Shown here: positions 41,376-49,405 of the stretch, piece by piece
Position numbering within the stretch: the first letter of the stretch is position 1
Layout: each line of letters begins with the position of its first letter
Assembly (NCBI RefSeq): GCF_015163075.1
Contig: NZ_JADDXU010000014.1
Location: 124,001 to 188,000 of the forward strand
Length of the DNA: 64,000 nt
Reading direction: 5' to 3'
DNA from: Streptomyces justiciae
GTDB lineage: Bacteria; Actinomycetota; Actinomycetes; Streptomycetales; Streptomycetaceae
Notes under the pieces: generated by a model
Told to the model about the DNA's origin: nothing
Seen by the model: only the letters and a program-made list of their open reading frames with translations
The model's database searches: none
Program-made: the position numbers and the translations under genes

Positions 41376-42974
41376 ATGACTTCTCCTGCCGACCCCGCCG
41401 TCGCCGGCCCCCGCATACCCGAGGCCGTGCACCGGCGCCGCTGGGCGATCCTCGGCGTGCTGATGCTGAGCCTGCTGATCGTGGTGCTCGACAACTCGAT
41501 CCTGAACGTCGCGATCAAGACGATCTCGACCCCCGCCCCGACCGGCCTGGGCGCCACCCAGAGCGAGCTGGAATGGGCGATCAACGCCTACACCCTCGTC
41601 TTCGCGGGCCTGCTGTTCAGCGCCGGGCTCCTCGGTGACCGGCTGGGCCGCAAGCGGGTGCTGCTCGGCGGGCTCGCCGTGTTCGGCATCGGCTCCGCCC
41701 TCGCCGCCTCCTCCGGGTCGCCGGAGCAGCTCATCGCGTTCCGCGCGCTGATGGGGCTCGGCGCCGCGTTCGTGATGCCCGCCACCCTCGCCGTCCTCAT
41801 GAACGTCTTCGAGCGCGACGAGCAGCCCAAGGCCATCGGCATCTGGGCCGGCGGCGTCGGTCTCGCGATCGCCATCGGGCCGATCACCGGCGGTGTGCTC
41901 CTCGACCACTTCTGGTGGGGCTCGGTCTTCCTCATCAACGTGCCGATCGTGGTGCTGGCCCTCGCGCTGATGCTGTGGCTGGTGCCGGACTCCCGCGACC
42001 CGAACCCCGGCCGCATCGACCCCGTGGGCGTCGTCCTGTCGGTCGTCGGCCTGGTCCTGCTCGTCTACGGCATCATCAAGGGCGGCCAGCTCGCCGACTT
42101 CACGGACCCGAAGGTGCTGTCGACCATCGGCGCCGGTCTCGTCGTGCTCGCCGCGTTCGTGGTGTTCGAGAAGCGCAGCGACCACCCGTCCATCGACGTC
42201 ACGTACTTCAAGAACAAGGTCTTCTCGGCCGCGATCGCCGCTCTCGCGCTGGTCTTCTTCGCGCTGATGGGCGTGACCTTCTTCTCGGTCTTCTACACCC
42301 AGAGCGTGCGCGGGTACTCGCCGCTCCAGACCGGTCTGCTGATGCTGCCGCTGGCCGCCGCCCAGCTGATCTTCGCGCCGCGCGCCCGGCTGGTCGTCAA
42401 CCGCTTCGGCAACAAGGCCACCACCACCGGCGGCCTGCTGATCCTCGCCGCGACGCTGGCCGCCTTCGCCGCGCTGGAGTCGGACACGCCGGTCTGGGCC
42501 CTGGAGGTGATGTTCTTCCTCATGGGCGCCGGGATGGCGCACGTCATGACCCCGGTCAGCGTCGTCATCATGCAGGCCCTGCCGCGCGAGAAGGCCGGTT
42601 CCGCGTCCGCGCTGAGCAACACCTTCCGGCAGGTCGGCGGCGCCCTCGGCATCGCCGTCCTCGGCTCGGTCCTCTCCACGGCCTACCGCAACGGCATCGA
42701 GGACAAGCTCGGCGTGCTCCCGGCAGGCGCCCGCCACACCGCGGGCGAGTCCATCGAGGCCACCCTCGGCGTCGCCGAGAAGCTCGGCCCCCAGGGCAAG
42801 GCGCTCATCGCCCCGGCCCACGACGCCTTCCTGCACGCCATGCACATCACCGCACTGTGGGGCGCGGGCGTCGCGGTGGTCGGCGCGGTCGTGGTCGCCG
42901 TGTTCCTGCCGGGCAAGCCGCCGGCCGACGAGAAGGACGAGCAGGGGCGGGAGTTGGTGACGGCGGCGGAGTAG
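41376..42974 (+). CDS. DHA2-family MFS multidrug efflux transporter
   Basis: The 532-residue protein has 14 predicted helices, the EmrB/QacA (DHA2) arrangement. Motif D1-like VVLDNSILNVAIKTI lies in helix 1, motif A GLLGDRLGRKRVLLGG in loop 2-3, and motif C GGVGLAIAIGPITGGVLLDHF in helix 5. ATG 41376 has no Shine-Dalgarno but lies 7 nt after a good -10, so it is probably leaderless. It exports hydrophobic cations or antibiotics by proton antiport; the substrate is unknown. A TetR gene 59 bp downstream on the same strand forms a repressor-pump operon with the palindrome upstream. Confidence 0.94.
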   Translation: MTSPADPAVAGPRIPEAVHRRRWAILGVLMLSLLIVVLDNSILNVAIKTISTPAPTGLGATQSELEWAINAYTLVFAGLLFSAGLLGDRLGRKRVLLGGLAVFGIGSALAASSGSPEQLIAFRALMGLGAAFVMPATLAVLMNVFERDEQPKAIGIWAGGVGLAIAIGPITGGVLLDHFWWGSVFLINVPIVVLALALMLWLVPDSRDPNPGRIDPVGVVLSVVGLVLLVYGIIKGGQLADFTDPKVLSTIGAGLVVLAAFVVFEKRSDHPSIDVTYFKNKVFSAAIAALALVFFALMGVTFFSVFYTQSVRGYSPLQTGLLMLPLAAAQLIFAPRARLVVNRFGNKATTTGGLLILAATLAAFAALESDTPVWALEVMFFLMGAGMAHVMTPVSVVIMQALPREKAGSASALSNTFRQVGGALGIAVLGSVLSTAYRNGIEDKLGVLPAGARHTAGESIEATLGVAEKLGPQGKALIAPAHDAFLHAMHITALWGAGVAVVGAVVVAVFLPGKPPADEKDEQGRELVTAAE

Positions 42975-43033
42975 CCGGGGGGCGACGCCAGGGGGGAGAG
43001 AATCACCTCGGACCACAGAAGGGACGCAGCGAC

Positions 43034-43687
43034 GTGACCAGCCTCGCCGAAGCCGGAGGCACCCCCCGCCCCACCACCCCCGCCCGCGGGCGCCCCCGCA
43101 GCGAAGCCGTCGAGCGGGCCATCGTCGAAGGGGTGATGAAGCTGCTGGAGGACGGGGTCCCGCTCGCGGAGCTGTCCATCGAGCGGATCGCCCGTACCGC
43201 CGGTGTCGGCAAGGCCGCCATCTACCGGCGGTGGAGCGGCAAGGAGGAGCTGTTCGTCGACGTCGTGCGGACCGCCGAGCCGCCGGACCCGCCGCTGCCC
43301 GGCACCTCCATGCGCGACGACCTCGTCGTCCTGCTGGAGTCGCTGCGGCAGCGCGGGCTGCTCAACCGGTCCTCGGCGATCCTGCACAACGTCTACGCGC
43401 AGATGAAGCAGAGCCCGAAGATCTGGGCCTCCTACCACGAGGCCGTCATCGCCCCCCGGCGCCGCGTCGGCCTCGACGTCCTGCGCCGCGGCCGGGAGAA
43501 CGGCGAACTCCGCGCCGACCTCGACCTGGAATTCGTCAACGACCTGTTCGTCGGCCCGATGCTGGTGCGCGCCATCATGCGCCCGGACGCCGACCTGCCC
43601 GAGGGGCTCTCCGAGCAGATGGTCGACGCTCTCCTGGAAGGCCTACGGCCCGTCAGCTCATCGACCGTCAGTTCGCCGACCTCGTAA
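43034..43687 (+). CDS. TetR family regulator of the adjacent efflux pump
   Basis: The 217-residue protein starts at GTG 43034 (VTSLAEAGG). The helix-turn-helix is at about 22-70 (ERAIVEGVMKLLEDG, then IERIARTAGVGKAAIYRRWSGKEEL), with a TetR_C_11-like ligand domain. It lies directly behind the DHA2 pump, so it is the obvious candidate to bind the CGATACG-N9-CGTATCG operator and release it when a pump substrate appears. That assignment is inference from gene order. Confidence 0.9.
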   Translation: MTSLAEAGGTPRPTTPARGRPRSEAVERAIVEGVMKLLEDGVPLAELSIERIARTAGVGKAAIYRRWSGKEELFVDVVRTAEPPDPPLPGTSMRDDLVVLLESLRQRGLLNRSSAILHNVYAQMKQSPKIWASYHEAVIAPRRRVGLDVLRRGRENGELRADLDLEFVNDLFVGPMLVRAIMRPDADLPEGLSEQMVDALLEGLRPVSSSTVSSPTS

Positions 43688-43876
43688 CCCCGATGTGCGC
43701 GTTTCGTCACAGACGGCGCTTTCCCCGGCCGTGTCCGGAACTCCGAACGGCGACTTGTACGTCCTCGTGCGGGTACGGCCGTCATGGGACGGCAGGATCG
43801 GAACCGATCATCCCCTAGGGTCTTGAGTTACGTCGGGGGACGGACGGATGCACGGCAGGCAGTGAGGCGACGCGGT

Positions 43877-44926
43877 ATGGCGCAGCAGGCGTACATGGAG
43901 GAGACGGACAACGGCGGCTCGGGGCCCGAGCGCCGGGACTCCAGGTTCCGACGCCTGCTGGACAGACTGACCGGCCCCTGGCGCGGTGACCCGCGGATCT
44001 GGCGGCGCGGCCTCGTCCTCGCCGCCCTGGCCCTGGTCCTCGCGCTGATCATGCTGATGCACTCCCGCATCCCGAACCGCATCGGCAACTTCGGCAGCCT
44101 CACCGAGACCTTCCTGCCCTGGCTGGGCCTCGCCATCCCGGTGCTGCTGGTCCTCGGCTTCGTACGGAAGTCGGCGACCGCCCTGATCGCGGTGATCCTC
44201 CCGGCCGTCGTCTGGCTCAACCTCTTCGGCGGGCTGCTCACCGACAAGGCCGGCGCCGGCGGCGACCTCACGGTGGCCACGCACAACGTCAACGCCGACA
44301 ACCCCGACCCGTCCGACACCGCCCGTGACGTGGCGGCCTCCGGCGCGGACGTCGTCGCCCTGGAGGAGCTGACCTCCGCGGCGGTGCCGACGTACGAGAA
44401 GGCGCTGGCGGGGACGTACAAGTACCACTCGGTGCAGGGCACCGTCGGGCTGTGGAGCAAGTACCCGCTGAGCGGGGTCAAGCCCGTCGACATCAAGCTG
44501 GGCTGGACCCGCGCCATGCGGGCCACCGTGACCACGCCCGAGGGGCAGGTCGCGTTCTACGTCGCCCACCTGCCCTCGGTCCGCGTGAAGATGGAGGCCG
44601 GTTTCACCGCCCGGCAGCGCGACAAGAGCGCCGACGCGCTGGGCGAGGCGATCGCCGATGAGCCGCTGGAGCGGGTCGTGCTGCTGGGCGACCTCAACGG
44701 CACCATGAACGACCGCGCCCTCAACGCCGTCACCTCCCAGCTGCGCTCCACGCAGGGCGCGGCCGGCAGCGGGTTCGGGTTCAGCTGGCCGGCCTCGTTC
44801 CCGATGGCGCGGATCGACCAGATCCTGGTCAAGGGCGTCGAGCCGGAGAGCTCGTGGACCCTGCCGGAGACGGGCAGCGACCACCTCCCCGTGGCCGCCA
44901 GCCTGATGGTGGACACCTCGTCGTAA
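43877..44926 (+). CDS. Endonuclease/exonuclease/phosphatase-fold membrane protein
   Basis: The 349-residue protein has three N-terminal membrane helices (about residues 46-62, 79-95 and 102-122). An extracytoplasmic EEP domain follows. Its motifs are THNVNADN, ADVVALEELT (catalytic Glu), FYVAHLPSVR, LLGDLNGTMND (Asp-Asn pair) and GSDHLPVAASL (final Asp-His). EEP enzymes cleave phosphodiesters in nucleic acids, inositides or sphingomyelin; this membrane form is common in actinomycetes and its substrate is unknown. ATG 43877 was chosen; GTG 43862 is five codons upstream in frame. The 189-bp gap before it shows no clear motif. Confidence 0.9.
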   Translation: MAQQAYMEETDNGGSGPERRDSRFRRLLDRLTGPWRGDPRIWRRGLVLAALALVLALIMLMHSRIPNRIGNFGSLTETFLPWLGLAIPVLLVLGFVRKSATALIAVILPAVVWLNLFGGLLTDKAGAGGDLTVATHNVNADNPDPSDTARDVAASGADVVALEELTSAAVPTYEKALAGTYKYHSVQGTVGLWSKYPLSGVKPVDIKLGWTRAMRATVTTPEGQVAFYVAHLPSVRVKMEAGFTARQRDKSADALGEAIADEPLERVVLLGDLNGTMNDRALNAVTSQLRSTQGAAGSGFGFSWPASFPMARIDQILVKGVEPESSWTLPETGSDHLPVAASLMVDTSS

Positions 44927-45005
44927 CCGTCTGGAATACTGGGCCTGCAAGGCTTTGTTCCGTTGGTGAACATAAGCACCCCGGAACAACCCCGAAAGGC
45001 CCTTC

Positions 45006-46232
45006 ATGCCCCTCGCCCTGCTCGCCCTCGCCGTGGGCGCATTCGGCATCGGCACCACCGAGTTCGTCATGATGGGCCTGCTGCCCGAGGTCGCGGACGA
45101 CCTGAACATCTCCATCCCGACCGCCGGCCACCTCGTCTCGGCGTACGCGCTCGGCGTCGTCATCGGCGCCCCACTGCTCGCCGCCGCCACCGCGCGCATG
45201 TCCCGCCGTACGGTCCTCATCGCGCTGATGGCGCTGTTCGTGGCCGGCAACGCGGCCTCCGCCTTCGCGCCCGACCACCACTGGCTGCTGGCCGCCCGCT
45301 TCCTCAGCGGCCTGCCGCACGGCGCCTTCTTCGGCGTCGGCGCGGTCGTCGCCACCACCATGGTCGCGCCCGAGCGCAAGGCCCGGTCGGTGTCGCTGAT
45401 GTTCCTCGGGCTCACCGTCGCCAACATCGCGGGCGTGCCGGTCGCCACGCTCATGGGCCAGCACCTCGGCTGGCGGGCCACCTTCCTCGGCGTGAGCGCC
45501 ATCGGCCTCGCCGCGATCGCGGCCCTGGCCGCGCTGATCCCGCACGACCGGGTGGCACCGGCGCACGGCGGCCTGCGCGGCGAGCTCGCGGCCCTGAAGT
45601 CCCTCCCCGTCTGGCTGGCCCTCGGCACGACCGTCGCCGGCTTCGGCGCGCTCTTCGCCGCGTACAGCTACATCACGCCGATGCTCACCGACTCCGCCGG
45701 GTACGCCGACGCCAGCGTCACGCTGCTGCTCGCGCTGTTCGGCGTGGGCGCGACGGTCGGCAACCTCGTCGGCGGCCGGCTGGCCGACCACGCGATGCGG
45801 GCGACGCTGTTCGGCGGCCTGGTCTCGCTGGTCGTGGTCCTCGGCGCGTTCCCGCTGCTGATGAGCACGCCGGTGAGCGCGGCCGTGGCGGTCGTCCTGC
45901 TCGGCGTCGCCGCCTTCGTCACCGGCTCGCCGCTCCAGCTGATGGTCATGGAGAAGGCCTCCTCGGCCCCCTCGCTGGCCTCCTCCGCCAACCAGGCCGC
46001 CTTCAACCTGGCGAACGCCGGGGGAGCGTGGATCGGCGGCCTGGCGCTGGCCGCGGGCTTCGGCGCCACCTCCCCGGCCCTGGCGGGTGCGGCGCTCGCC
46101 GTCCTGGGCCTCGGCGTGGCGGGCACGGCGGCGGTGGTGGACCGGCGGCGCGCGACCGTACCGGTGTCCGCACGAGAACGCGTCATCGCCTCGCACGTAC
46201 CCGAGGCCCTGGACGTGAGCCTCACCCGCTGA
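45006..46232 (+). CDS. DHA1-family MFS transporter, AraJ/Cmx-like
   Basis: The 408-residue transporter has 12 helices and starts within helix 1 (MPLALLALAVGAFGIGTTEFVMMGLLPEVA). This is the hallmark of the AraJ/chloramphenicol-resistance Cmx/CmlR group: GTTEF, then SAYALGVVIGAPLLAAATARMSRR, and LSGLPHGAFFGVGAVVA. ATG 45006 follows GAAAGG. It likely exports arabinose-like sugars or drugs such as chloramphenicol; substrate specificity cannot be read. It is a single gene between convergent or divergent neighbours. Confidence 0.92.
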   Translation: MPLALLALAVGAFGIGTTEFVMMGLLPEVADDLNISIPTAGHLVSAYALGVVIGAPLLAAATARMSRRTVLIALMALFVAGNAASAFAPDHHWLLAARFLSGLPHGAFFGVGAVVATTMVAPERKARSVSLMFLGLTVANIAGVPVATLMGQHLGWRATFLGVSAIGLAAIAALAALIPHDRVAPAHGGLRGELAALKSLPVWLALGTTVAGFGALFAAYSYITPMLTDSAGYADASVTLLLALFGVGATVGNLVGGRLADHAMRATLFGGLVSLVVVLGAFPLLMSTPVSAAVAVVLLGVAAFVTGSPLQLMVMEKASSAPSLASSANQAAFNLANAGGAWIGGLALAAGFGATSPALAGAALAVLGLGVAGTAAVVDRRRATVPVSARERVIASHVPEALDVSLTR

Positions 46233-46255
46233 GGCTTGGCGTTGCCAACGGCGGC

Positions 46256-47116
46256 TCAGCAGTCGTAGCGGTACGCGTACGGCGTGTCCGGGCAGTGGCG
46301 GCAGACGAAGAAGTAGATGCCGCCCAGGTCGCCCATGTCCATCCCGTGCCCGATCCCGTCCTCGACGGCAGGGTCGGCCTCGGTCAGCCACACCGGCCGG
46401 TCGCCGCCGGCGGCATGGTCGTCGTACGGCAGCCATCGGCCGTGGGCCGGTTCCGTCGCCGTGATGCTCAGCAGATGCTCCATCCGCCGCCCGCACGCGC
46501 AGTCCGGCCAGTCGGGCGGCTGGGTCCAGCCCGGGTAGCCGCCGACCTTGCTCTGGATGGTGGTGGCCACGTCGTAGTACGAGTGGCCGGTCGCGGCCTC
46601 GATCTCCTCGAACCGCTCGCCCAGGGTGCCGGAGAGGCCCTCGGGCATGTCCCAGTTCGGGTACTCCAGCGCCGGCGTGGGGGAGACCGTGCAGGGGCGG
46701 GGGAGGAAGTCCTCGTCGTACGCGGACGGGCGGGGCGGGTCGGCGAGCAGGCCGGTCGCGCTCACGTCGGCCGCGTCCCGCCAGTACAGCCGAGGCAGCG
46801 CGACCCATTCGTCACGGTCGTCGTGGAGGCAAGGGCACCAGACGATCTGGAGCAGGTCGGTGCCCGCGGGGAAGAGCAGCTCGGGGACGTCCCGGGCGAA
46901 CAGCTGCACGACCGGCACCATGGCGTCGTGCCCCGCGCCGGGGCACACCGGCCAGGGCTCGTCGGCGGGCCACAGCAGCGGACCGCCGACGGAGCTGTCC
47001 CGTACGCCGGGACTGCCCGCGCGCGGGTAGAGCAGCGTCGTGGTCCGGGCGTGCCCCGCCAGCTCGGGTATCAGCTCCTCCACGGCGAACGGGCACGGCG
47101 GAATGCTGCGGACCAT
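46256..47116 (-). CDS. DUF1963 (YwqG-like) protein
   Basis: The 286-residue soluble protein has the DUF1963 pattern: GGPLLWPADEPWPVCPG, VVQLFARDVPELLFPAGTDLLQIVWCP, HSYYDVATTIQSKVGGYPGWTQPP, and the C-terminal GGIYFFVCRHCPDTPYAYRYDC. Cysteine pairs (DCACGRR, CRHC) suggest a metal site. Function is unknown; such proteins recur in polymorphic toxin and immunity contexts, of which there is no other sign here. ATG 47116 has AGGAG 6 nt upstream, and that leader sequence is tandemly duplicated. Confidence 0.85.
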   Translation of the reverse strand: MVRSIPPCPFAVEELIPELAGHARTTTLLYPRAGSPGVRDSSVGGPLLWPADEPWPVCPGAGHDAMVPVVQLFARDVPELLFPAGTDLLQIVWCPCLHDDRDEWVALPRLYWRDAADVSATGLLADPPRPSAYDEDFLPRPCTVSPTPALEYPNWDMPEGLSGTLGERFEEIEAATGHSYYDVATTIQSKVGGYPGWTQPPDWPDCACGRRMEHLLSITATEPAHGRWLPYDDHAAGGDRPVWLTEADPAVEDGIGHGMDMGDLGGIYFFVCRHCPDTPYAYRYDC

Positions 47117-47117
47117 G

Positions 47118-47223
47118 GCGTACTCCTGGCGGGACGGCGGTGGTTGCGGCCGAGGCGTACTGGCCGGACGGCAGTGGCTACGACCAAGGCGTACTTCTGG
47201 CCGGACGGCGGTGGTCGTGGGCC
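47118..47223. repeat. Tandem repeat of about 35 bp covering the DUF1963 leader
   Basis: Three imperfect units begin GCGTACT at 47119, 47154 and 47188 and share GGCCGGACGGCGGTGG-like cores. The copy next to the gene carries the AGGAG Shine-Dalgarno on the minus strand. The 154-bp gap to the NAD synthetase stop contains little else. Confidence 0.7.
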
Positions 47224-47270
47224 AACGGCTGGCCAACGGGTGGACGTCGACCACGACGAGGCTGCCGCGA

Positions 47271-49331
47271 TTACGACGAGGCCGCCGCCCGCAGCTCCTC
47301 GAACCGTTCCAGATCCCGCAGCCACGCCCGCGCCGAACTGTCCGACGGCGCACGCCAGTCGCCGCGGGGTGACAGCGAGCCGCCCGCCGAGACCTTCGGG
47401 CCGTTCGGCATGGCCGAGCGCTTGAACTGGGCGAAGCCGAAGTAGCGGCGGCAGAAGACCTCCAGCCACTTGGCGATCTCCGGCAGGTCGTACGCCACCC
47501 GCTTGGCGTCCGGGAAGCCCGGCGGCCACTCACCGGCGTCCGCGTCCCGCCAGGCGTGCCAGGCGAGGAAGGCGATCTTCGACGGCCGGAACCCGTGGCG
47601 CAGGACGTGGAAAAGCGTGAAGTCGTGCAGCGCGTACGGGCCGATCTTCGACTCCGTCGACTGCATCTCCTCGCCCGGCACCAGCTCCGGGCTGATCTCG
47701 GTGTCGAGGATCGCGGCGAGCGTCTTGCCGGTCTCGTCGCCGAACTGGCCGCTGCTGATGACCCATCGGATGAGGTGCTGGATCAGGGTCTTCGGGACGC
47801 CGCCGTTGACGTTGTAGTGGCTCATCTGGTCGCCCACGCCGTACGTCGACCAGCCGAGCGCCAGCTCGGAGAGGTCACCGGTGCCGAGCACGATGCCGCC
47901 GCGCTGGTTGGCCAGCCGGAAGAGGTAGTCGGTGCGCAGGCCCGCCTGGACGTTCTCGAACGTGACGTCGTACACCGGCTCACCGGACGCGAACGGATGC
48001 CCCATCTCGGCCAGCATCAGCCGCGCGGTCGGCGTGATGTCCAGCTCGGCCGCGGTGACCCCGAGGGACCGCATGAGGGCGTGCGCGTTGTCCTTGGTGT
48101 GGTCGCTGGTGGCGAAACCGGGCAGCGTCCAGGCGAGGATGTCACTGCGCGGGCGCCCGGCGCGGTCCATCGCGCGGGCGGCGACGATCAGCGCGTGCGT
48201 GGAGTCCAGACCGCCGGAGACACCGATGACGACCTTCGAGCCGCCGATCGAGGCGAGCCGCTGCTGGAGGCCCTGGACCTGGATGTTGTAAGCCTCGAAA
48301 CAGTCCTGGGCGAGCCGGTCCGCGTCGGCCGGCACGAACGGGAAGCGCTCCAGACGCCGACGCAGTCCCAGGTCGGTGAGCGGAGGGTCGAGTTCGAAGG
48401 ACACCGTGCGGAAGTCGCGCGTCCGTGCCGCGTGCGTACGGCGGTTGTCGTCGAACGTGCCCATCCGCAGCCGCTCCTGCCGCAGCAGGTCGAGGTCGAC
48501 GTCGGCGACGGCGTACTCGTCCCCGAGCGGGAACCGCTCGGTCTCGGCGAGCAGCACGCCGTTCTCGTAGATCATCGTCTGGCCGTCCCAGGACAGGTCG
48601 GTGGTCGACTCGCCCAGACCGGCCGCCGCGTAGACGTACGCCGCGAGACAGCGCGAGGACGCCGAACGGCACAGCAGCTTGCGGTCCTCGGCCCGCCCGA
48701 CCGTGATCGGACTGCCGGACAGGTTGACCAGCACGGTCGCCCCGGCGAGGGCCGCCTCCGCGCTGGGCGGCACCGGCACCCACATGTCCTCGCAGATCTC
48801 GGCGTGCAGCACGAGGCCGGGAACGTCGGCCGCCTCGAAGAGCAGATCCACGCCGAACGGCACGCTCTCGCCGCCGACCCGGATCGACCCGCCGCGCTCG
48901 TCGGCGCCGTCACCGATCTGCCGGCGCTCGTAGAACTCGCGGTAGTTCGGCGGGTACGACTTCGGTACGACCCCGAGGATGCGGCCGCGGTGCACGATCA
49001 CCGCGCAGTTGTAGACCCGGTTGCGATGCCGCAGCGGCGCGCCGACGACCAGGATCGGCAGCAGCTCCGCGGACCCCTCGACCACGGTCGCGAGCGCCGC
49101 CTCGACCTCGTCGAGCAGCGCGTCCTGGAGCAGCAGGTCCTCGATCGAGTACCCGCACAGCACCATCTCGGGAAAGACCGCGACGGCGACCCCTTCGTCC
49201 GCACACCGCCGCGCATGACGCAGCACCGCTTCGGCGTTGGCGGGCGGATCGGCGATGACGGTGTGGCCCGTACAGGCGGCGACACGCGCGAACCCGTGCT
49301 GATAGATCGACGAGAAGTTCAGTGAAGGCAC
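47271..49331 (-). CDS. nadE: Glutamine-dependent NAD+ synthetase
   Basis: The 686-residue two-domain enzyme makes NAD from deamido-NAD using glutamine. The N-terminal nitrilase-like glutaminase has its Glu-Lys-Cys triad in AVFPEMVLCGYS, PKSYPPNYREFYERR and LHAEICEDMWVP. The C-terminal synthetase has the PP-loop GVSGGLDSTHALI near residue 367, and GTGDLSELALGWSTYGVGDQMSHYNVN for deamido-NAD binding. Length matches the mycobacterial enzyme. GTG 49331 (VPSLNFSSIYQHGFARVA) has no Shine-Dalgarno but lies 6 nt after a TACACT -10, so the mRNA is probably leaderless. Confidence 0.95.
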   Translation of the reverse strand: MPSLNFSSIYQHGFARVAACTGHTVIADPPANAEAVLRHARRCADEGVAVAVFPEMVLCGYSIEDLLLQDALLDEVEAALATVVEGSAELLPILVVGAPLRHRNRVYNCAVIVHRGRILGVVPKSYPPNYREFYERRQIGDGADERGGSIRVGGESVPFGVDLLFEAADVPGLVLHAEICEDMWVPVPPSAEAALAGATVLVNLSGSPITVGRAEDRKLLCRSASSRCLAAYVYAAAGLGESTTDLSWDGQTMIYENGVLLAETERFPLGDEYAVADVDLDLLRQERLRMGTFDDNRRTHAARTRDFRTVSFELDPPLTDLGLRRRLERFPFVPADADRLAQDCFEAYNIQVQGLQQRLASIGGSKVVIGVSGGLDSTHALIVAARAMDRAGRPRSDILAWTLPGFATSDHTKDNAHALMRSLGVTAAELDITPTARLMLAEMGHPFASGEPVYDVTFENVQAGLRTDYLFRLANQRGGIVLGTGDLSELALGWSTYGVGDQMSHYNVNGGVPKTLIQHLIRWVISSGQFGDETGKTLAAILDTEISPELVPGEEMQSTESKIGPYALHDFTLFHVLRHGFRPSKIAFLAWHAWRDADAGEWPPGFPDAKRVAYDLPEIAKWLEVFCRRYFGFAQFKRSAMPNGPKVSAGGSLSPRGDWRAPSDSSARAWLRDLERFEELRAAASS

Positions 49332-49337
49332 GGGCTC

Positions 49338-49343
49338 AGTGTA
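49338..49343 (-). promoter_or_regulatory. -10 hexamer of nadE, leaderless promoter
   Basis: On the minus strand TACACT (49343-49338) is followed by six bases and then the GTG start at 49331. That puts transcription start at the start codon. The -35 would fall in the adjoining hairpin at 49360-49395. Confidence 0.6.
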
Positions 49344-49359
49344 ATCGTCAGAGAGACGC

Positions 49360-49395
49360 GATGGGGCGCGGGACGTGATCGTCCCGCGCCCCATC
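49360..49395 (-). terminator. 16-bp perfect stem-loop after the sedolisin gene
   Basis: GATGGGGCGCGGGACG (49360-49375) pairs exactly with 49380-49395 around a TGAT tetraloop. It begins 10 nt beyond the sedolisin stop on the same strand. No T-run follows. It should end the protease transcript immediately before the nadE promoter. Confidence 0.88.
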
Positions 49396-49405
49396 GGCTG
49401 CCTTG

